Shown: positions 7,502-17,052 of the stretch, one piece after another
Position numbering within the stretch: position 1 is the first letter of the stretch
How the letters are laid out: the number at the start of each line of letters is the position of its first letter
DNA from: Pseudomonadales bacterium
GTDB lineage: Bacteria > Pseudomonadota > Gammaproteobacteria > Pseudomonadales > Pseudohongiellaceae
Assembly: GCA_022822865.1 (NCBI GenBank)
Contig: JAJDYJ010000040.1
Coordinates: 1-43,787, forward strand
Direction: 5' to 3'
DNA length: 43,787 nucleotides
Position numbers and translations under genes: made by a program
The notes under the pieces: model-generated
The model's input: only the letters and a program-made list of their open reading frames with translations
The model's database searches: none
What the model was told of the DNA's origin: nothing

Positions 7502-8911
7502 ATGGACCTGATCATCGACGCCAGTTATCTCGCCGCCGCGGTACTTTTCATCGTCGGCCTGAAACAGATGAGCTCACCCGTCACCGCCCGGCGCGGCATC
7601 GTCTGGGCCGGGCTCGGCATGCTGCTCGCCACGATCGTGACTTTCGGCACGCCGGAACTGCTCGAAAGCGAACATTTCACGGTCAACCTGTCGCTCATCA
7701 TCGCCGGCATCGCCGTCGGCGGCGGCTACGCCTGGGTCAGCGGCAAACGCGTCGCCATGACCGACATGCCGCAGATGATCGCCATGTACAACGGCATGGG
7801 CGGCGGCGCGGCGGCGACGATCGCGGCGGTGGAACTGCTCAAGGCCGGCGAAGCCTTTCCCGGCGAGAGCGCCGCGGCTTATCTCGGCGTCGACGTTGCG
7901 ATTCTGGCGATCCTCGGGGCGGTGATCGGCACAGTCTCCTTCAGCGGCAGCATCATCGCCTGGGCCAAGCTCGACGGCCGACTGCATCTGAGCAAGATCG
8001 TGCCGGGGCAGCATATCGTCAACGCCATTCTGGCGATCGCCACCGTCGTGTTCGCGATCCTGGTGTATTTTTCAGCCGACCTGACGACCATCACCATCTT
8101 CTACGCTCTGGCCCTGATCGTCGGCATTTTCATCACTGTGCCCGTCGGCGGCGCGGACATGCCGGTGATCATTTCCCTGTTCAACGCGCTTACCGGACTC
8201 GCGGTCGGCTTCGAAGGCTATGTGCTCGGTAATGCCGCCATGATCATCGCCGGCATCGTCGTCGGCTCGGCGGGCTCGCTGCTCACCCACCTGATGGCGG
8301 TGGCGATGAATCGCTCGGTGGCGAACGTATTCTTTGCCGGAGTCGGCACCGGCCCTGCCGCGGCAGATGCCGGCCAGCAGGAAATGAAGGAAATCCAGGC
8401 CCAGGACGCGGGCATTCTCATGGCTTTCGCCGACCAGGCAATCATCATTCCCGGATACGGCATGGCGGTCGCCCAGGCCCAGCACAAGATCTGGGAACTC
8501 GTGCAACTGCTCAACGAACGCGGCGTCAAGGTGAAGTTCGCGATTCATCCGGTGGCCGGCCGCATGCCGGGGCACATGAACGTGCTGCTCGCCGAGGCCG
8601 GCGTGCCCTACGACATGATCTACGACATGGAAGACATCAACGCCGATTTCAGGAACACCACGGTAACGCTGATCATCGGCGCCAACGACGTGGTCAACCC
8701 CTCGGCCAAGACCGATACGTCGAGCCCGCTTTACGGCATGCCGATCCTCGACGCCATGGACTCGGACAACGTCATCGTCATCAAGCGCGGCCGCGGCGCG
8801 GGATTTTCCGGGGTCGAGAACCCGCTGTTCTTCGCGGACAATACGAAGATGCTGTTCGGCGACGGCCAGAAAGCCGCCAACGAACTGATCCAGGCAGTCA
8901 AGGAACTGTGA
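7502..8911 (+). CDS. pntB: NAD(P) transhydrogenase subunit beta
   Basis: 469 residues, matching the usual 460-480. The first 260 or so residues hold the remaining transmembrane helices of domain II; the rest is the NADP(H)-binding domain III, with IIPGYGMAVAQAQHKI, VAGRMPGHMNVLLAEA, YDMEDINADF and GANDVVNPSAK all conserved in PntB. Together with PntAA and PntAB it couples inward proton flow to NADPH formation, supplying reductant for biosynthesis. The gene is the last of the operon; a REP-like palindrome begins 14 bp after its stop and may form the transcript end. Confidence 0.96.
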   Translation: MDLIIDASYLAAAVLFIVGLKQMSSPVTARRGIVWAGLGMLLATIVTFGTPELLESEHFTVNLSLIIAGIAVGGGYAWVSGKRVAMTDMPQMIAMYNGMGGGAAATIAAVELLKAGEAFPGESAAAYLGVDVAILAILGAVIGTVSFSGSIIAWAKLDGRLHLSKIVPGQHIVNAILAIATVVFAILVYFSADLTTITIFYALALIVGIFITVPVGGADMPVIISLFNALTGLAVGFEGYVLGNAAMIIAGIVVGSAGSLLTHLMAVAMNRSVANVFFAGVGTGPAAADAGQQEMKEIQAQDAGILMAFADQAIIIPGYGMAVAQAQHKIWELVQLLNERGVKVKFAIHPVAGRMPGHMNVLLAEAGVPYDMIYDMEDINADFRNTTVTLIIGANDVVNPSAKTDTSSPLYGMPILDAMDSDNVIVIKRGRGAGFSGVENPLFFADNTKMLFGDGQKAANELIQAVKEL

Positions 8912-8924
8912 GGCTGCCGTTCCA

Positions 8925-9013
8925 CGTCATCCTGCGCGAAGTCGCGGGATCTTCCGATAGCGGCACAGCCCGATGAGATTCCGCGACTCCGCTCCGCTAC
9001 ACGCAGAATGACG
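8925..9013. repeat. REP-like palindrome, copy 1
   Basis: Imperfect inverted repeat: CGTCATCCTGCGCGAAG...TCGCGGGATCT (8925-8952) pairs with 8976-9013, whose reverse complement starts CGTCATTCTGCG and ends TCGCGGAATCT. The same core words (GTCATTC, GCGCAGAATGACGG, TCGCGGAATCT) recur at 15946-16087, so this is a dispersed family. The right arm runs into the start codon of the RDD gene. Confidence 0.8.
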
Positions 9014-9469
9014 GCCGGGGAACGCACCGCCGGATTGCTGCGGCGGCTGGCCGCCCTGCTCTACGACGCCTTTCTCGTGCTGGCGATCTGGATGGCGCTG
9101 GGCTTCGCCGCGCAATTTATCGCCGGCGTCGAAACCAACCAGGTAATCGACGGCCGCGTACAAACCGATCCTGTCTTTGGCCTGCTGCTGTTCGCGCTCA
9201 TGTGCGCCAGCGCCGCGGCATTCTACGTCTGGTTCTGGACCCGCGGCGGCCAGACCCTCGGCATGCTCGCCTGGCGCATCAGGGCGCAATCCCGCGACGG
9301 CAGCCCGATGTCAGTCCGCCAGGCTCTGCTCCGCTTCCTCTGCGCCTGGCCGTCCTTCTTCCTCTTCGGCCTCGGCTACCTCTGGCTCTGTTTCGACCCC
9401 CAGGGCGACGCCGCCCACGACCGCCTCTCCCGCACCCGCGTCGTCCTCCTCCCCCGCCGTCAGCGCTGA
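9008..9469 (+). CDS. RDD family membrane protein
   Basis: 153 residues with three predicted membrane segments. The RDD-family signature is visible: RRLAALLYDAFLVLAIWMAL at the N-terminus (the family's Arg-Asp pair in the first helix), ETNQVIDGRVQTD as an external loop, and GQTLGMLAWRIRA between helices 2 and 3. RDD proteins are small, poorly characterised membrane proteins, some linked to ion transport. The ATG lies inside the REP-like repeat and has no good ribosome-binding site, so an in-frame TTG about 10 codons on is possible. The last 10 bp overlap the 3' end of the convergent alkaline phosphatase gene. Confidence 0.85.
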   Translation: MTAGERTAGLLRRLAALLYDAFLVLAIWMALGFAAQFIAGVETNQVIDGRVQTDPVFGLLLFALMCASAAAFYVWFWTRGGQTLGMLAWRIRAQSRDGSPMSVRQALLRFLCAWPSFFLFGLGYLWLCFDPQGDAAHDRLSRTRVVLLPRRQR

Positions 9470-10947
9470 TCGAGCTGGGTGGCTTCCATCATGATGTGGA
9501 AGATCACGTTCTGTTCGATTACGCCGCGGACGAGGTCCGCGCCCGGACCCGCGGCGTAGACCGCCACGTCTTCGCCGCCGTGGGTCTCCGAGCCAAGCGG
9601 GACCAGCGTCTGGGACCGGAAGCTTTCGTGCTCGGTGTCGACATGGGTCAGATCCTCGTCCCGGCCCGCGTTGGGTCCGTTTATATAGCCCAGGGTCGTG
9701 TAGGGCAGTCCATCGTCGGCCAATATGGGTTCCTCGTCGGCCGCCGCCTTGCCCAGGATCGAATTGCCCCGTTCCGGATAGCCGGCGATGGTGAATACAT
9801 GGCTGTGGTCCGCGGTGACGATGATGAGTGTTTCGGACAGATCCACCATCTCGTAGGCGGTCCGTACCGCGCGCGCAAATTCGATCGTGTCGGTCAGCGC
9901 GCGGATGGGATTGATTTCGTGATGGGCGTGGTCGATGCGTCCGGCTTCGACGTTCAGGAAATAGCCGTCGGGGTCGTTCGAAAGGATTTCGATGGCCCTG
10001 GCGGTCATTTCGGAGAGGCTCGGCTCACCCGCCGCATCGTTTTCGCGGTCGAGTTCGTATTCCATGTGCGACCGCTCGAACAGGCCGAGCAGATGGGAGA
10101 CCTTGTCCGGGTCCACGGCGGCGAATTGCTCGGCGTTCCAGACATAGGCGGCGTCCTCGTGATCTTCGACCCACTCCGCGGTCAGGTTTCTGCCGTCGAG
10201 CCGCCTGCCGGGTCCGCCGTCTTCGGGGTCCGCGCCGTCCCGGTTCGGCAGGAATGCGCCGCGGCCGCCGCCGAGCGCGACTTCGAGGCCGTCGGCGCCT
10301 TCCACATTGTCGGCAAACTCGATCAATTGCCGGGCGATATCGGCACAGTTGCCGGGGTCGGACAAATCCACGGCATCCGCGTCGGATTCGAAATTGCGCT
10401 CCATGATATGAGCGTAATTCGCCGCCGGCGTGGCATGGGTCAGCCGCGCCGTGCTGACGACGCCCGTGGCCAGACCGCGTGTTTCCGCCAGTTCGAGAAA
10501 CGTGGTCAATGCCGCTCCTTGCTGGGAAGAACAGTCACCACGCAAAGCGGCGTCGCTTACGCTGATCAGCCCCGCCCCGGTCTTCACGCCTGTGATCATC
10601 GCGGTCATGGTTCCCGCGGAGTCGGGCACCTGGGCGTCGGTGTTGTAGGTCTTGGCCAGCGCGACATTGGGAAAAGTTTCGAAGAACAGTTCGTTTTCCT
10701 CGCCGTTCTCGCCGCGCAACTGGCCTTCGAGAATGCGCGCGGCGGTGACCGTGGACACGCCCATGCCGTCGCCGACGAAAAGGATCACGTTCCTGGCGGG
10801 GGCGTTCGCCGTCTCGCGCTGGGCAAGAATGCGTTCGACCGCCGCGCGGCCTGCTTCGAACCAGTCCCCCGCGGATTGCTGTGGATGGGCCGCGAACGGG
10901 AACGACAGCAGACCAAGTACTGAAACTAAAGGCAGGATTCGATTCAT
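9460..10947 (-). CDS. Alkaline phosphatase, secreted
   Basis: 495 residues from ATG at 10947. MNRILPLVSVLGLLSFPFAAHPQQ is a Sec signal peptide, placing the enzyme in the periplasm. Alkaline phosphatase signatures: FVGDGMG with metal ligand Asp near residue 60, PDSAGTMTAM with the nucleophilic Ser near residue 110, EAGRIDHAHHE (zinc ligands) and TADHSH. It hydrolyses phosphate monoesters to release inorganic phosphate. No Pho box is obvious to me in the short upstream gap. The gene lies 81 bp downstream of the thioesterase on the same strand. An in-frame codon at 10980 would put basic, non-signal residues ahead of the signal peptide and was rejected. Confidence 0.93.
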   Translation of the reverse strand: MNRILPLVSVLGLLSFPFAAHPQQSAGDWFEAGRAAVERILAQRETANAPARNVILFVGDGMGVSTVTAARILEGQLRGENGEENELFFETFPNVALAKTYNTDAQVPDSAGTMTAMITGVKTGAGLISVSDAALRGDCSSQQGAALTTFLELAETRGLATGVVSTARLTHATPAANYAHIMERNFESDADAVDLSDPGNCADIARQLIEFADNVEGADGLEVALGGGRGAFLPNRDGADPEDGGPGRRLDGRNLTAEWVEDHEDAAYVWNAEQFAAVDPDKVSHLLGLFERSHMEYELDRENDAAGEPSLSEMTARAIEILSNDPDGYFLNVEAGRIDHAHHEINPIRALTDTIEFARAVRTAYEMVDLSETLIIVTADHSHVFTIAGYPERGNSILGKAAADEEPILADDGLPYTTLGYINGPNAGRDEDLTHVDTEHESFRSQTLVPLGSETHGGEDVAVYAAGPGADLVRGVIEQNVIFHIMMEATQLDQR

Positions 10948-11028
10948 GGGAAATTTCCAGGGCAAGCCGGTTCGCGGCACAGGATAATGCCGGAATATTA
11001 CAACGGAATTAAGAAGGTACGGCGACTG

Positions 11029-11472
11029 TCAGGCTGCCCGTGATTCCGCGGGCTGCACGAGTTGCTTGAACTGCCGCGGTACGGCAACCATCTGGTGCTT
11101 GTCGAAATCGAACAGCACGACGCCCATCTTGGCGACGCAGACCACCGAATCGAGCGCGCTGTTGGTTACCCGCAGGCAGATGTCGACGCCGTAGCGGTTC
11201 ACCTTGCCGATGCCCACATCGATGATCAGCACGTCGTTGGCGAAGGATTCGGAGCGGAAATCGATCGAAAGATCGGTCACGACCATGCCGAGACCGAAAA
11301 TGTCTTCCTCGGTGAAACCGAGGCTCGCCAGGTATTGCAGCCGCGCCTCGTGAAGTATCTTGACCATCGACAGGCTGTCGAGGTGTTTCGCGTAATTCAG
11401 GTCGCTGAGACCTACGCTTCGTTCCAGTCTGAAAGTGAATTCTTCCGGCAGGCTAAGCTTGATACGAGGCAT
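11029..11472 (-). CDS. Hotdog-fold acyl-CoA thioesterase
   Basis: 147 residues from ATG at 11472, with GGAG at good spacing. The segment DLNYAKHLDSLSMVKILHEAR resembles the 4HBT thioesterase helix (DxNxxxHxxNxxxLxxxxEAR in this subgroup), followed by beta strands such as VVTDLSIDFRSE. Members hydrolyse short or medium acyl-CoAs. There is no signal peptide, so it is cytoplasmic. It is divergent from pepA across a 175 bp gap. The exact acyl substrate is unknown; the Asn seen in many family members after HL is Asp-Ser here. Confidence 0.8.
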   Translation of the reverse strand: MPRIKLSLPEEFTFRLERSVGLSDLNYAKHLDSLSMVKILHEARLQYLASLGFTEEDIFGLGMVVTDLSIDFRSESFANDVLIIDVGIGKVNRYGVDICLRVTNSALDSVVCVAKMGVVLFDFDKHQMVAVPRQFKQLVQPAESRAA

Positions 11473-11542
11473 GACGACGACTCCAGGGCATTCGCGATTA
11501 TTGTTCTTCCATAAACCGCTTTTCATGAGACAGCGAACGTTG

Positions 11543-11562
11543 GAATTGGTTCAATCCAATTC
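11543..11562. promoter_or_regulatory. Perfect 20 bp palindrome between thioesterase and pepA
   Basis: GAATTGG, six bases, CCAATTC: a perfect 7 bp inverted repeat. It lies 11 bp before the predicted pepA -35 box, in the divergent gap, where a dimeric repressor or activator would bind. No known operator is recognised. Confidence 0.45.
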
Positions 11563-11572
11563 GGCTCTTCGG

Positions 11573-11601
11573 TTGCCTGGACCGTCCAATCTACTTAGCA
11601 T
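11573..11601 (+). promoter_or_regulatory. Predicted sigma-70 promoter of pepA-valS
   Basis: TTGCCT at 11573-11578, 17 bp spacer, TAGCAT at 11596-11601 (4/6 each). It is followed by an AGGAGGA ribosome-binding site about 10 bases ahead of the pepA ATG. Confidence 0.45.
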
Positions 11602-11647
11602 TACGCCCCTGCGTCAATACCGAACCGACATCAGGAGGAAAAGGCTC

Positions 11648-13132
11648 ATGCAATACTCGGTCACGCCGGATTCCATCGCGGAAATTTCAGCCGACTGTCT
11701 CGTAGTTCCGGTCTGGAAAGACGGCGGACTGGGCGAGGAAGCGGGCGCGCTGGACGAGTCCGCTTCCGGAGCGCTCCGCCGCATCGCCGCGAGCGGGGAC
11801 TATCTCTGGGACATCGGCGACACGCATCTGCTGCATGGCCCGAAAGGCTGTGACGCGGGCCGCGTTCTGCTCGCGGGCGCGGGCGCCCCGGGCGAATTCG
11901 GCGCCAGGGAAGCGGCGAAATTTCTGGCGGGCGCCGCCCGGTTCGTGCTGGCCCGGAACATGCCGCAAGTCCACTTCGCGCTTGCGGATCTCGAGGCGAA
12001 CGGCCCCGATGCGCAATGGTTGGCCGCCAGGCTGGCCCAGGAGACCGAGGTCGCCGCGTATCGCTACGAAACCACCAGGGCAAGCACGAAACGGGACGCC
12101 GTACTAGAAGGCGTGTCGGCGCCGGCGCTCGCGGACGGCCTCGAGCAGGCGCTTCGCAAGGGCCAGGCCATCGGCAGGGGCATGAACCGGGCCCGCGAAC
12201 TCGGCAACCTGCCCGGAAACATCTGCACGCCGGAGTACCTGGCTTCTCACGCCAGGGAACTGGCCGATGCTTTCGACGCCTTGAGTGCCGAAGTGCTGGA
12301 CGAAGCGCAGATGCGGGAACTGGAAATGGGCAGCCTGCTCTCGGTCGCCGCCGGCTCGGTCGAAGAGGCGCGGCTGATCGTCTTGCACTACAGTGGCGCG
12401 GGAGACGACAGCAAACCAGCAGTGCTGGTCGGCAAGGGCATTACCTTCGATACCGGCGGCATCAGCCTGAAACCGGGGCTCGCCATGGACGAAATGAAAT
12501 TCGACATGTGCGGCGCGGCCAGCGTGCTCGGCACGGTCGCCGCCGTCGCCGAACTGCAATTGCCGATCAATCTGATCGGCATGGTGGCCGCGGCCGAGAA
12601 CATGCCCGGCGGCAAGGCGACCAAGCCGGGCGATATCGTCACGAGCATGTCGGGCAAGACTATCGAAATTCTCAATACCGACGCCGAAGGCCGGCTGGTG
12701 CTATGCGACGCGCTGACTTACGCGGAACGTTTCGACCCGGCCTGCGTCATCGACATCGCCACCTTGACCGGCGCGGCTGTCGCGGCCTTCGGCAATCACG
12801 CCAACGTCGTGCTCGGCAACGACCAGGAATTGATGGACCGCCTGCTGCAATGCGGCCTCGATTGTCTCGACCGCGCCTGGCAGCTTCCGCTCTGGGACGA
12901 GTACCAGAAGCAGCTCGACAGCAATTTCGCCGACATGGCCAACATCGGCGGCAAGCTCGCGGGAACGATTACCGCCGCCTGCTTTCTTTCGCGCTACACG
13001 GAGAAGTTTTCCTGGGCTCATCTCGACATCGCCGGCAGCGCCTGGCATTCCGAAGGCGCCAGGAAAGGCGCAACCGGCCGCCCGGTGCCCCTGCTGACGG
13101 AATTTCTGCTGAGCCTGGCCGAAAAGGACTGA
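11648..13132 (+). CDS. pepA: Leucyl aminopeptidase (M17)
   Basis: 494 residues, close to E. coli PepA (503). The two-metal M17 active site is visible: [17 protein letters not shown] (Lys and Asp ligands), NTDAEGRL at about residues 343-350 (signature of the family) and the [10 protein letters not shown] region. It releases N-terminal residues from peptides as a cytosolic hexamer; in E. coli it also binds DNA. The ATG at 11648 follows AGGAGGA. valS starts 1 bp after its stop, so the two are translated from one message. In most gammaproteobacteria holC (DNA polymerase III chi) lies between pepA and valS; it is missing here. Confidence 0.95.
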   Translation: MQYSVTPDSIAEISADCLVVPVWKDGGLGEEAGALDESASGALRRIAASGDYLWDIGDTHLLHGPKGCDAGRVLLAGAGAPGEFGAREAAKFLAGAARFVLARNMPQVHFALADLEANGPDAQWLAARLAQETEVAAYRYETTRASTKRDAVLEGVSAPALADGLEQALRKGQAIGRGMNRARELGNLPGNICTPEYLASHARELADAFDALSAEVLDEAQMRELEMGSLLSVAAGSVEEARLIVLHYSGAGDDSKPAVLVGKGITFDTGGISLKPGLAMDEMKFDMCGAASVLGTVAAVAELQLPINLIGMVAAAENMPGGKATKPGDIVTSMSGKTIEILNTDAEGRLVLCDALTYAERFDPACVIDIATLTGAAVAAFGNHANVVLGNDQELMDRLLQCGLDCLDRAWQLPLWDEYQKQLDSNFADMANIGGKLAGTITAACFLSRYTEKFSWAHLDIAGSAWHSEGARKGATGRPVPLLTEFLLSLAEKD

Positions 13133-13133
13133 A

Positions 13134-15944
13134 ATGGACAAGACCTTCAAACCGCGGGACATCGAGGACCGCTGGTACCGCGCATGGGAGGATGCCGGCT
13201 ATTTCGCGCCGCAGGGAAACGGCGAAGCCTATAGCATCGCGATTCCGCCGCCGAACGTCACCGGCAGGCTGCACATGGGCCACGGCTTCCAGCTTGCCAT
13301 CATGGACGCCCTGATCCGTTACCATCGCATGCTCGGGCGCGACACCCTGTGGCAGGTCGGCACCGACCACGCCGGCATTGCGACCCAGATGGTGGTCGAG
13401 CGGCAATTGAACGCCGAAGGCGCCGGCCGGGAAGAGATCGGACGCGAGCGATTCGTCGAGCGCGTCTGGGACTGGAAGGAAGAATACGGCGGCATCATTA
13501 CCCGGCAATTGCGCCGCATGGGCTCCTCGCTCGACTGGTCGCGCGAGCGATTCACCATGGACCCCGATCTGTCTGCACTGGTCGAACGGGTATTCATCGA
13601 ATTGTATCGGGAGGGTCTGATCTACCGCGGCCGGCGCCTGGTCAACTGGGACCCGGAACTGCTGACCGCGATTTCCGACCTGGAAGTCATCTCGGAGGAA
13701 GAAACCGGGTCGCTGTGGCACCTGCGCTATCCTCTTGCGAACGGCGGCGAGAACCCGGACGGCCTGACGCATGTCACCGTCGCCACCACGCGCCCGGAAA
13801 CCATGCTCGGCGATACCGCGGTGGCGGTGCATCCGGAAGACCCGCGCTACCAGGGACTGATCGGCAAGACGCTCGAATTGCCGCTATGCGACCGGCGGAT
13901 TCCGATCATCGCCGACGAGTACGTGGACCCGGAATTCGGCAGCGGCTGCGTCAAGATCACGCCGGCCCACGATTTCAACGACTACGAGATCGGCCTGCGC
14001 CACGAACTGCCGATGATCAACGTACTCACTCGCGATGCGCGCATCGGCGACGAGGCGCCGGAGCGCTATCGCGGCATGGACCGCTTCGCCGCGCGCAAGC
14101 TCGTCGTCGAGGATCTCGAACGGGCGGGCCTGGTCGAAAAGATCGAGGCGCACAAGATGAAAGTGCCGCGGGGCGACCGCAGCGGCGTCGTCATCGAGCC
14201 CTTCCTGACGCGGCAATGGTACGTGGCGATAGACGCCCTCGCCAAACCGGCAATCAAGGCGGTGGAAGACGGCGAGATCGAATTCGTGCCGCGCAACTGG
14301 GAAAACACCTATTTCGCCTGGATGCGCAATATCCAGGACTGGTGCATCAGCCGCCAGCTCTGGTGGGGCCACCGCATTCCCGCATGGTACGACGAGCAGG
14401 ACAATGTCTACGTCGGCGCCGGCGAGGCCGAGGTCAGGCGCGAGCACGGACTGCCCGATGGCCTCGTCCTGCGCCAGGATGAAGACGTGCTCGACACCTG
14501 GTTCTCTTCCGCGCTCTGGACATTCTCCACCCTGGGGTGGACTCCCGACGGCGCACCGGAGCAGCGCGAGTACTTCGACCGTTTTCACCCTACCAGCGTG
14601 CTCGTGACAGGTTTCGACATCATCTTTTTCTGGGTCGCGCGCATGATCATGATGACCCTGAAATTCACCGGCGAGATTCCTTTCCGCAAGGTCTACATCA
14701 CCGGGCTGGTGCGCGACGAGCACGGCCGGAAGATGTCCAAGTCCAAGGGCAACATCCTCGACCCGATCGACCTGATTGACGGCATTTCCCTGCCCGACCT
14801 GATCGCCAAGCGCACCGACGGCATGATGCAGCCGCATCTGCGCGAGCAGGTCGAAAGCGCGACGCGCCAGTCCTTCCCCGAAGGCATTCCGGGTTACGGC
14901 ACGGATTCGCTGCGCTTCACTTTCTATTCGCTCGCCTCGACCGGACGCGACATCAAGTTCGACATCGGCCGCATGGAAGGCTTCCGCAATTTCTGCAACA
15001 AGATCTGGAACGCCGCCCGTTACGTGCGGATGAACACCGAAGGCAAGCCGGTGGCGAAAAGCATCGTCCCCGCCGATTGCACCGTGGCGGACCGCTGGAT
15101 CATGGACCGCTTCGAGGCGGCCGCCGAAGACATCCGCCAGGCCATGGAGCAATACCGCTTCGACAACGCCTCGCGCTGTCTCTACGAATTCATCTGGAAC
15201 GAATTCTGCGACTGGTACCTGGAACTTTCCAAGCCGGTGCTGTGGAACGAGGCCGAAGACCCGGCCGCCGCGGCGGCGAGCCGGCGCGTATTGCTGACCG
15301 TGCTCGAACGTTCGCTGCGGCTGCTGCATCCCTTCATGCCCTTCATCACCGAGGAAATCTGGCAACGCATCGCACGGCTGCTCGAAATCGAAGGCGAGAG
15401 CATCATGTTGCAGCCCTACCCCGAACCCTCGGGCGTCGAGCCCGACGCCGAAGCGGCCGCGGACATCGAATGGCTCAAGCAGATCGTCACCGCGGTGCGC
15501 AATATCCGCGGCGAGATGGATATCTCACCCGCGCGGCAGGCGCCGGTGCTGCTGCGCTGTCGGAAGGGCGAAGACGAAGCCGCCGGCAAGGCGCGGCTGA
15601 CGCAATATCGCCGCTACCTGAAGCAACTGGCGAAACTCGAATCGATCGAATGGCTCGAAGGCGAAGCGCCCGCCGCCGCGACTTCGATCCAGTCGGGTAC
15701 GGAAGTGCTCGTGCCCCTGGCGGGGCTGATCGATGTGGACGCGGAGAAATCGCGGCTCGACCGGGAAATCGACAAGCTCGCGAAAGGCCTGCGCTCGGTC
15801 CAGGCCAAGCTCGGCAATCCCGGCTTCGTCTCCAACGCCCCCGAAAAGGTCGTCACTGAGGTACGCGAACGCGAAGCGCGGATGTCGACTTCGATAGCCG
15901 CCTTGCAGGCGAAACGATCGAGCCTGGAAGAATTGACGATCTGA
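13134..15944 (+). CDS. valS: Valyl-tRNA synthetase
   Basis: 936 residues (E. coli 951). Class I synthetase with HMGH at residues 47-50 (the HIGH motif, inside [16 protein letters not shown]), an editing domain in which [17 protein letters not shown] is typical, KMSKSKGN at about 533-540, the anticodon-binding helical domain and a C-terminal coiled coil ([20 protein letters not shown] onward) that contacts tRNA. It charges tRNA-Val and edits mischarged threonine. It is translationally linked to pepA. The stop is followed within two bases by REP-like palindromes, which separate it from convergent ispH. Confidence 0.97.
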   Translation: MDKTFKPRDIEDRWYRAWEDAGYFAPQGNGEAYSIAIPPPNVTGRLHMGHGFQLAIMDALIRYHRMLGRDTLWQVGTDHAGIATQMVVERQLNAEGAGREEIGRERFVERVWDWKEEYGGIITRQLRRMGSSLDWSRERFTMDPDLSALVERVFIELYREGLIYRGRRLVNWDPELLTAISDLEVISEEETGSLWHLRYPLANGGENPDGLTHVTVATTRPETMLGDTAVAVHPEDPRYQGLIGKTLELPLCDRRIPIIADEYVDPEFGSGCVKITPAHDFNDYEIGLRHELPMINVLTRDARIGDEAPERYRGMDRFAARKLVVEDLERAGLVEKIEAHKMKVPRGDRSGVVIEPFLTRQWYVAIDALAKPAIKAVEDGEIEFVPRNWENTYFAWMRNIQDWCISRQLWWGHRIPAWYDEQDNVYVGAGEAEVRREHGLPDGLVLRQDEDVLDTWFSSALWTFSTLGWTPDGAPEQREYFDRFHPTSVLVTGFDIIFFWVARMIMMTLKFTGEIPFRKVYITGLVRDEHGRKMSKSKGNILDPIDLIDGISLPDLIAKRTDGMMQPHLREQVESATRQSFPEGIPGYGTDSLRFTFYSLASTGRDIKFDIGRMEGFRNFCNKIWNAARYVRMNTEGKPVAKSIVPADCTVADRWIMDRFEAAAEDIRQAMEQYRFDNASRCLYEFIWNEFCDWYLELSKPVLWNEAEDPAAAAASRRVLLTVLERSLRLLHPFMPFITEEIWQRIARLLEIEGESIMLQPYPEPSGVEPDAEAAADIEWLKQIVTAVRNIRGEMDISPARQAPVLLRCRKGEDEAAGKARLTQYRRYLKQLAKLESIEWLEGEAPAAATSIQSGTEVLVPLAGLIDVDAEKSRLDREIDKLAKGLRSVQAKLGNPGFVSNAPEKVVTEVREREARMSTSIAALQAKRSSLEELTI

Positions 15945-15945
15945 A

Positions 15946-16087
15946 TGAGATTCTGCGACTTCGCTTCGCTTCGCGCAGAATGACGGTCGGGAGAGCGTTA
16001 TTCCGCGCACAGTCGCGGAATCTCGTCTCAATCGCGCAGAATGACGGTCGGGAGTGTGTCATTCCGCGCGCAGTCGCGGAATCTCGT
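15946..16087. repeat. REP-like palindrome cluster, three hairpins
   Basis: The whole gap between convergent valS and ispH is repeat. Three hairpins can be drawn: ATTCTGCG/CGCAGAAT (15950-15981), ATTCCGCG/CGCGGAAT (16000-16021) and again ATTCCGCG/CGCGGAAT (16061-16082). Direct repeats of GCGCAGAATGACGGTCGGGAG and of CAGTCGCGGAATCTCGT link the units. It relates to the element at 8925-9013. The general form (ATTCC...GGAAT palindromes) recalls dispersed repeats of Neisseria and other Proteobacteria. Placement between two stop codons suggests a role as two-way transcript end or mRNA 3' protection. Confidence 0.85.
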
Positions 16088-17041
16088 TTAAGCTCGCAAG
16101 CCGACGGGCATGCTGAAAGTGATGTCTTCGCGGACGCCGTCGAGTTCCGCCACCCGGCATTCGCCGCGGTCTTGCAGAAAATCGATGACTTCCTGCACCA
16201 GGGATTCGGGCGCGGAGGCGCCCGCGGTGACGCCGATGCTCGTCTTGCCTTCGAGCCAGCCCGGATCGATGGCGGCGGCGCTGTCGATCAGATGAGCCTG
16301 GCAGCCGAGCCGTTCGCCGAGGTCGCGCAAGCGGTTGGAGTTGGAACTGTTGCGCGCGCCGACGACGAGAATCAGGTCGCATTCGAGCGCCATCTGCTTG
16401 ACCGCGTCCTGCCGGTTCTGGGTGGCGTAACAGATGTCGCTCTTGCGCGGTCCCTTGATTTGCGGAAATCGATTGCGCAAGGCGTCGATAATCTCGCCGC
16501 AGTCATCCACCGACAAGGTCGTTTGGGAGACATAGGACAGGCGCGAAGGATCCCGGATCTCCAGCACGTCCACATCCTCGACCGTTTCGATCAGGTAGAC
16601 GCTGCCGCCCTCGCTAGTGTCGAAATTGCCGATCGTGCCTTGCACTTCCGGGTGGTTGGAATGGCCGATCAGGATGCATTCCTCGCCCTTGCGGCCGGCT
16701 CTGGCCACTTCCATATGCACCTTGGTGACCAGCGGGCAGGTGGCGTCGAACACCTGGAAGCCGCGTTCGGCGGCGTCCCTGCGTATCTGTCTGGCAACGC
16801 CATGGGCGCTGAAAACGACGACGGGAGGGCGGCCGGTGGCGTCCTTGTCGGGAATTTCCGGCAATTCCTCGACGAAGATCGCCCCCTGGTCCCGGAGTTC
16901 TTCCACGACGTGGCGGTTGTGCACGATCTCATGGCGCACGTAAATCGGCGCGCCGAACAGCTCCAGCGCGCGTTTGACCACGTCGATGGCGCGGTCGACC
17001 CCGGCGCAGAAACCGCGCGGATTGGCGAGCTTGATGTCGAT
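16088..17041 (-). CDS. ispH: 4-hydroxy-3-methylbut-2-enyl diphosphate reductase, ATC start
   Basis: Last enzyme of the MEP isoprenoid pathway, a [4Fe-4S] protein making IPP and DMAPP. By homology the protein is 317 residues and starts [19 protein letters not shown], exactly in register with E. coli [18 protein letters not shown]; the Fe-S cysteines are C12, the one in [14 protein letters not shown] and the one in [11 protein letters not shown]. The codon at the start position (17041-17039) is ATC, and no ATG, GTG or TTG exists in frame between the upstream stop and the GTG at 16981, which would delete C12. A GGAG box lies 7 nt ahead of the ATC. The gene begins 4 bp after the fkpB stop. Identity is very sure; the ATC initiation is inferred. 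Confidence 0.93.
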   Translation of the reverse strand: MDIKLANPRGFCAGVDRAIDVVKRALELFGAPIYVRHEIVHNRHVVEELRDQGAIFVEELPEIPDKDATGRPPVVVFSAHGVARQIRRDAAERGFQVFDATCPLVTKVHMEVARAGRKGEECILIGHSNHPEVQGTIGNFDTSEGGSVYLIETVEDVDVLEIRDPSRLSYVSQTTLSVDDCGEIIDALRNRFPQIKGPRKSDICYATQNRQDAVKQMALECDLILVVGARNSSNSNRLRDLGERLGCQAHLIDSAAAIDPGWLEGKTSIGVTAGASAPESLVQEVIDFLQDRGECRVAELDGVREDITFSMPVGLRA

Positions 17042-17052
17042 GACGCTACTCC
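17042..17052 (-). promoter_or_regulatory. Ribosome-binding site supporting the ATC start of ispH
   Basis: GGAG at 17049-17052 lies inside the last codons of fkpB, overlapping its TAG stop, with a 7 nt spacer to the ATC at 17041. This spacing is ideal and there is no competing start nearby, so it marks the true initiation point and suggests coupling to fkpB termination. Confidence 0.7.

Noticed and set aside
13884..15365. Open frame of 493 codons opposite valS
   Set aside because: Antisense shadow of a certain gene, His/Asp/Val-rich with no recognisable fold.
16088..16981. GTG at 16981 as start of ispH
   Set aside because: It would remove 20 residues containing [10 protein letters not shown] and the essential Fe-S cysteine, and has no ribosome-binding site.
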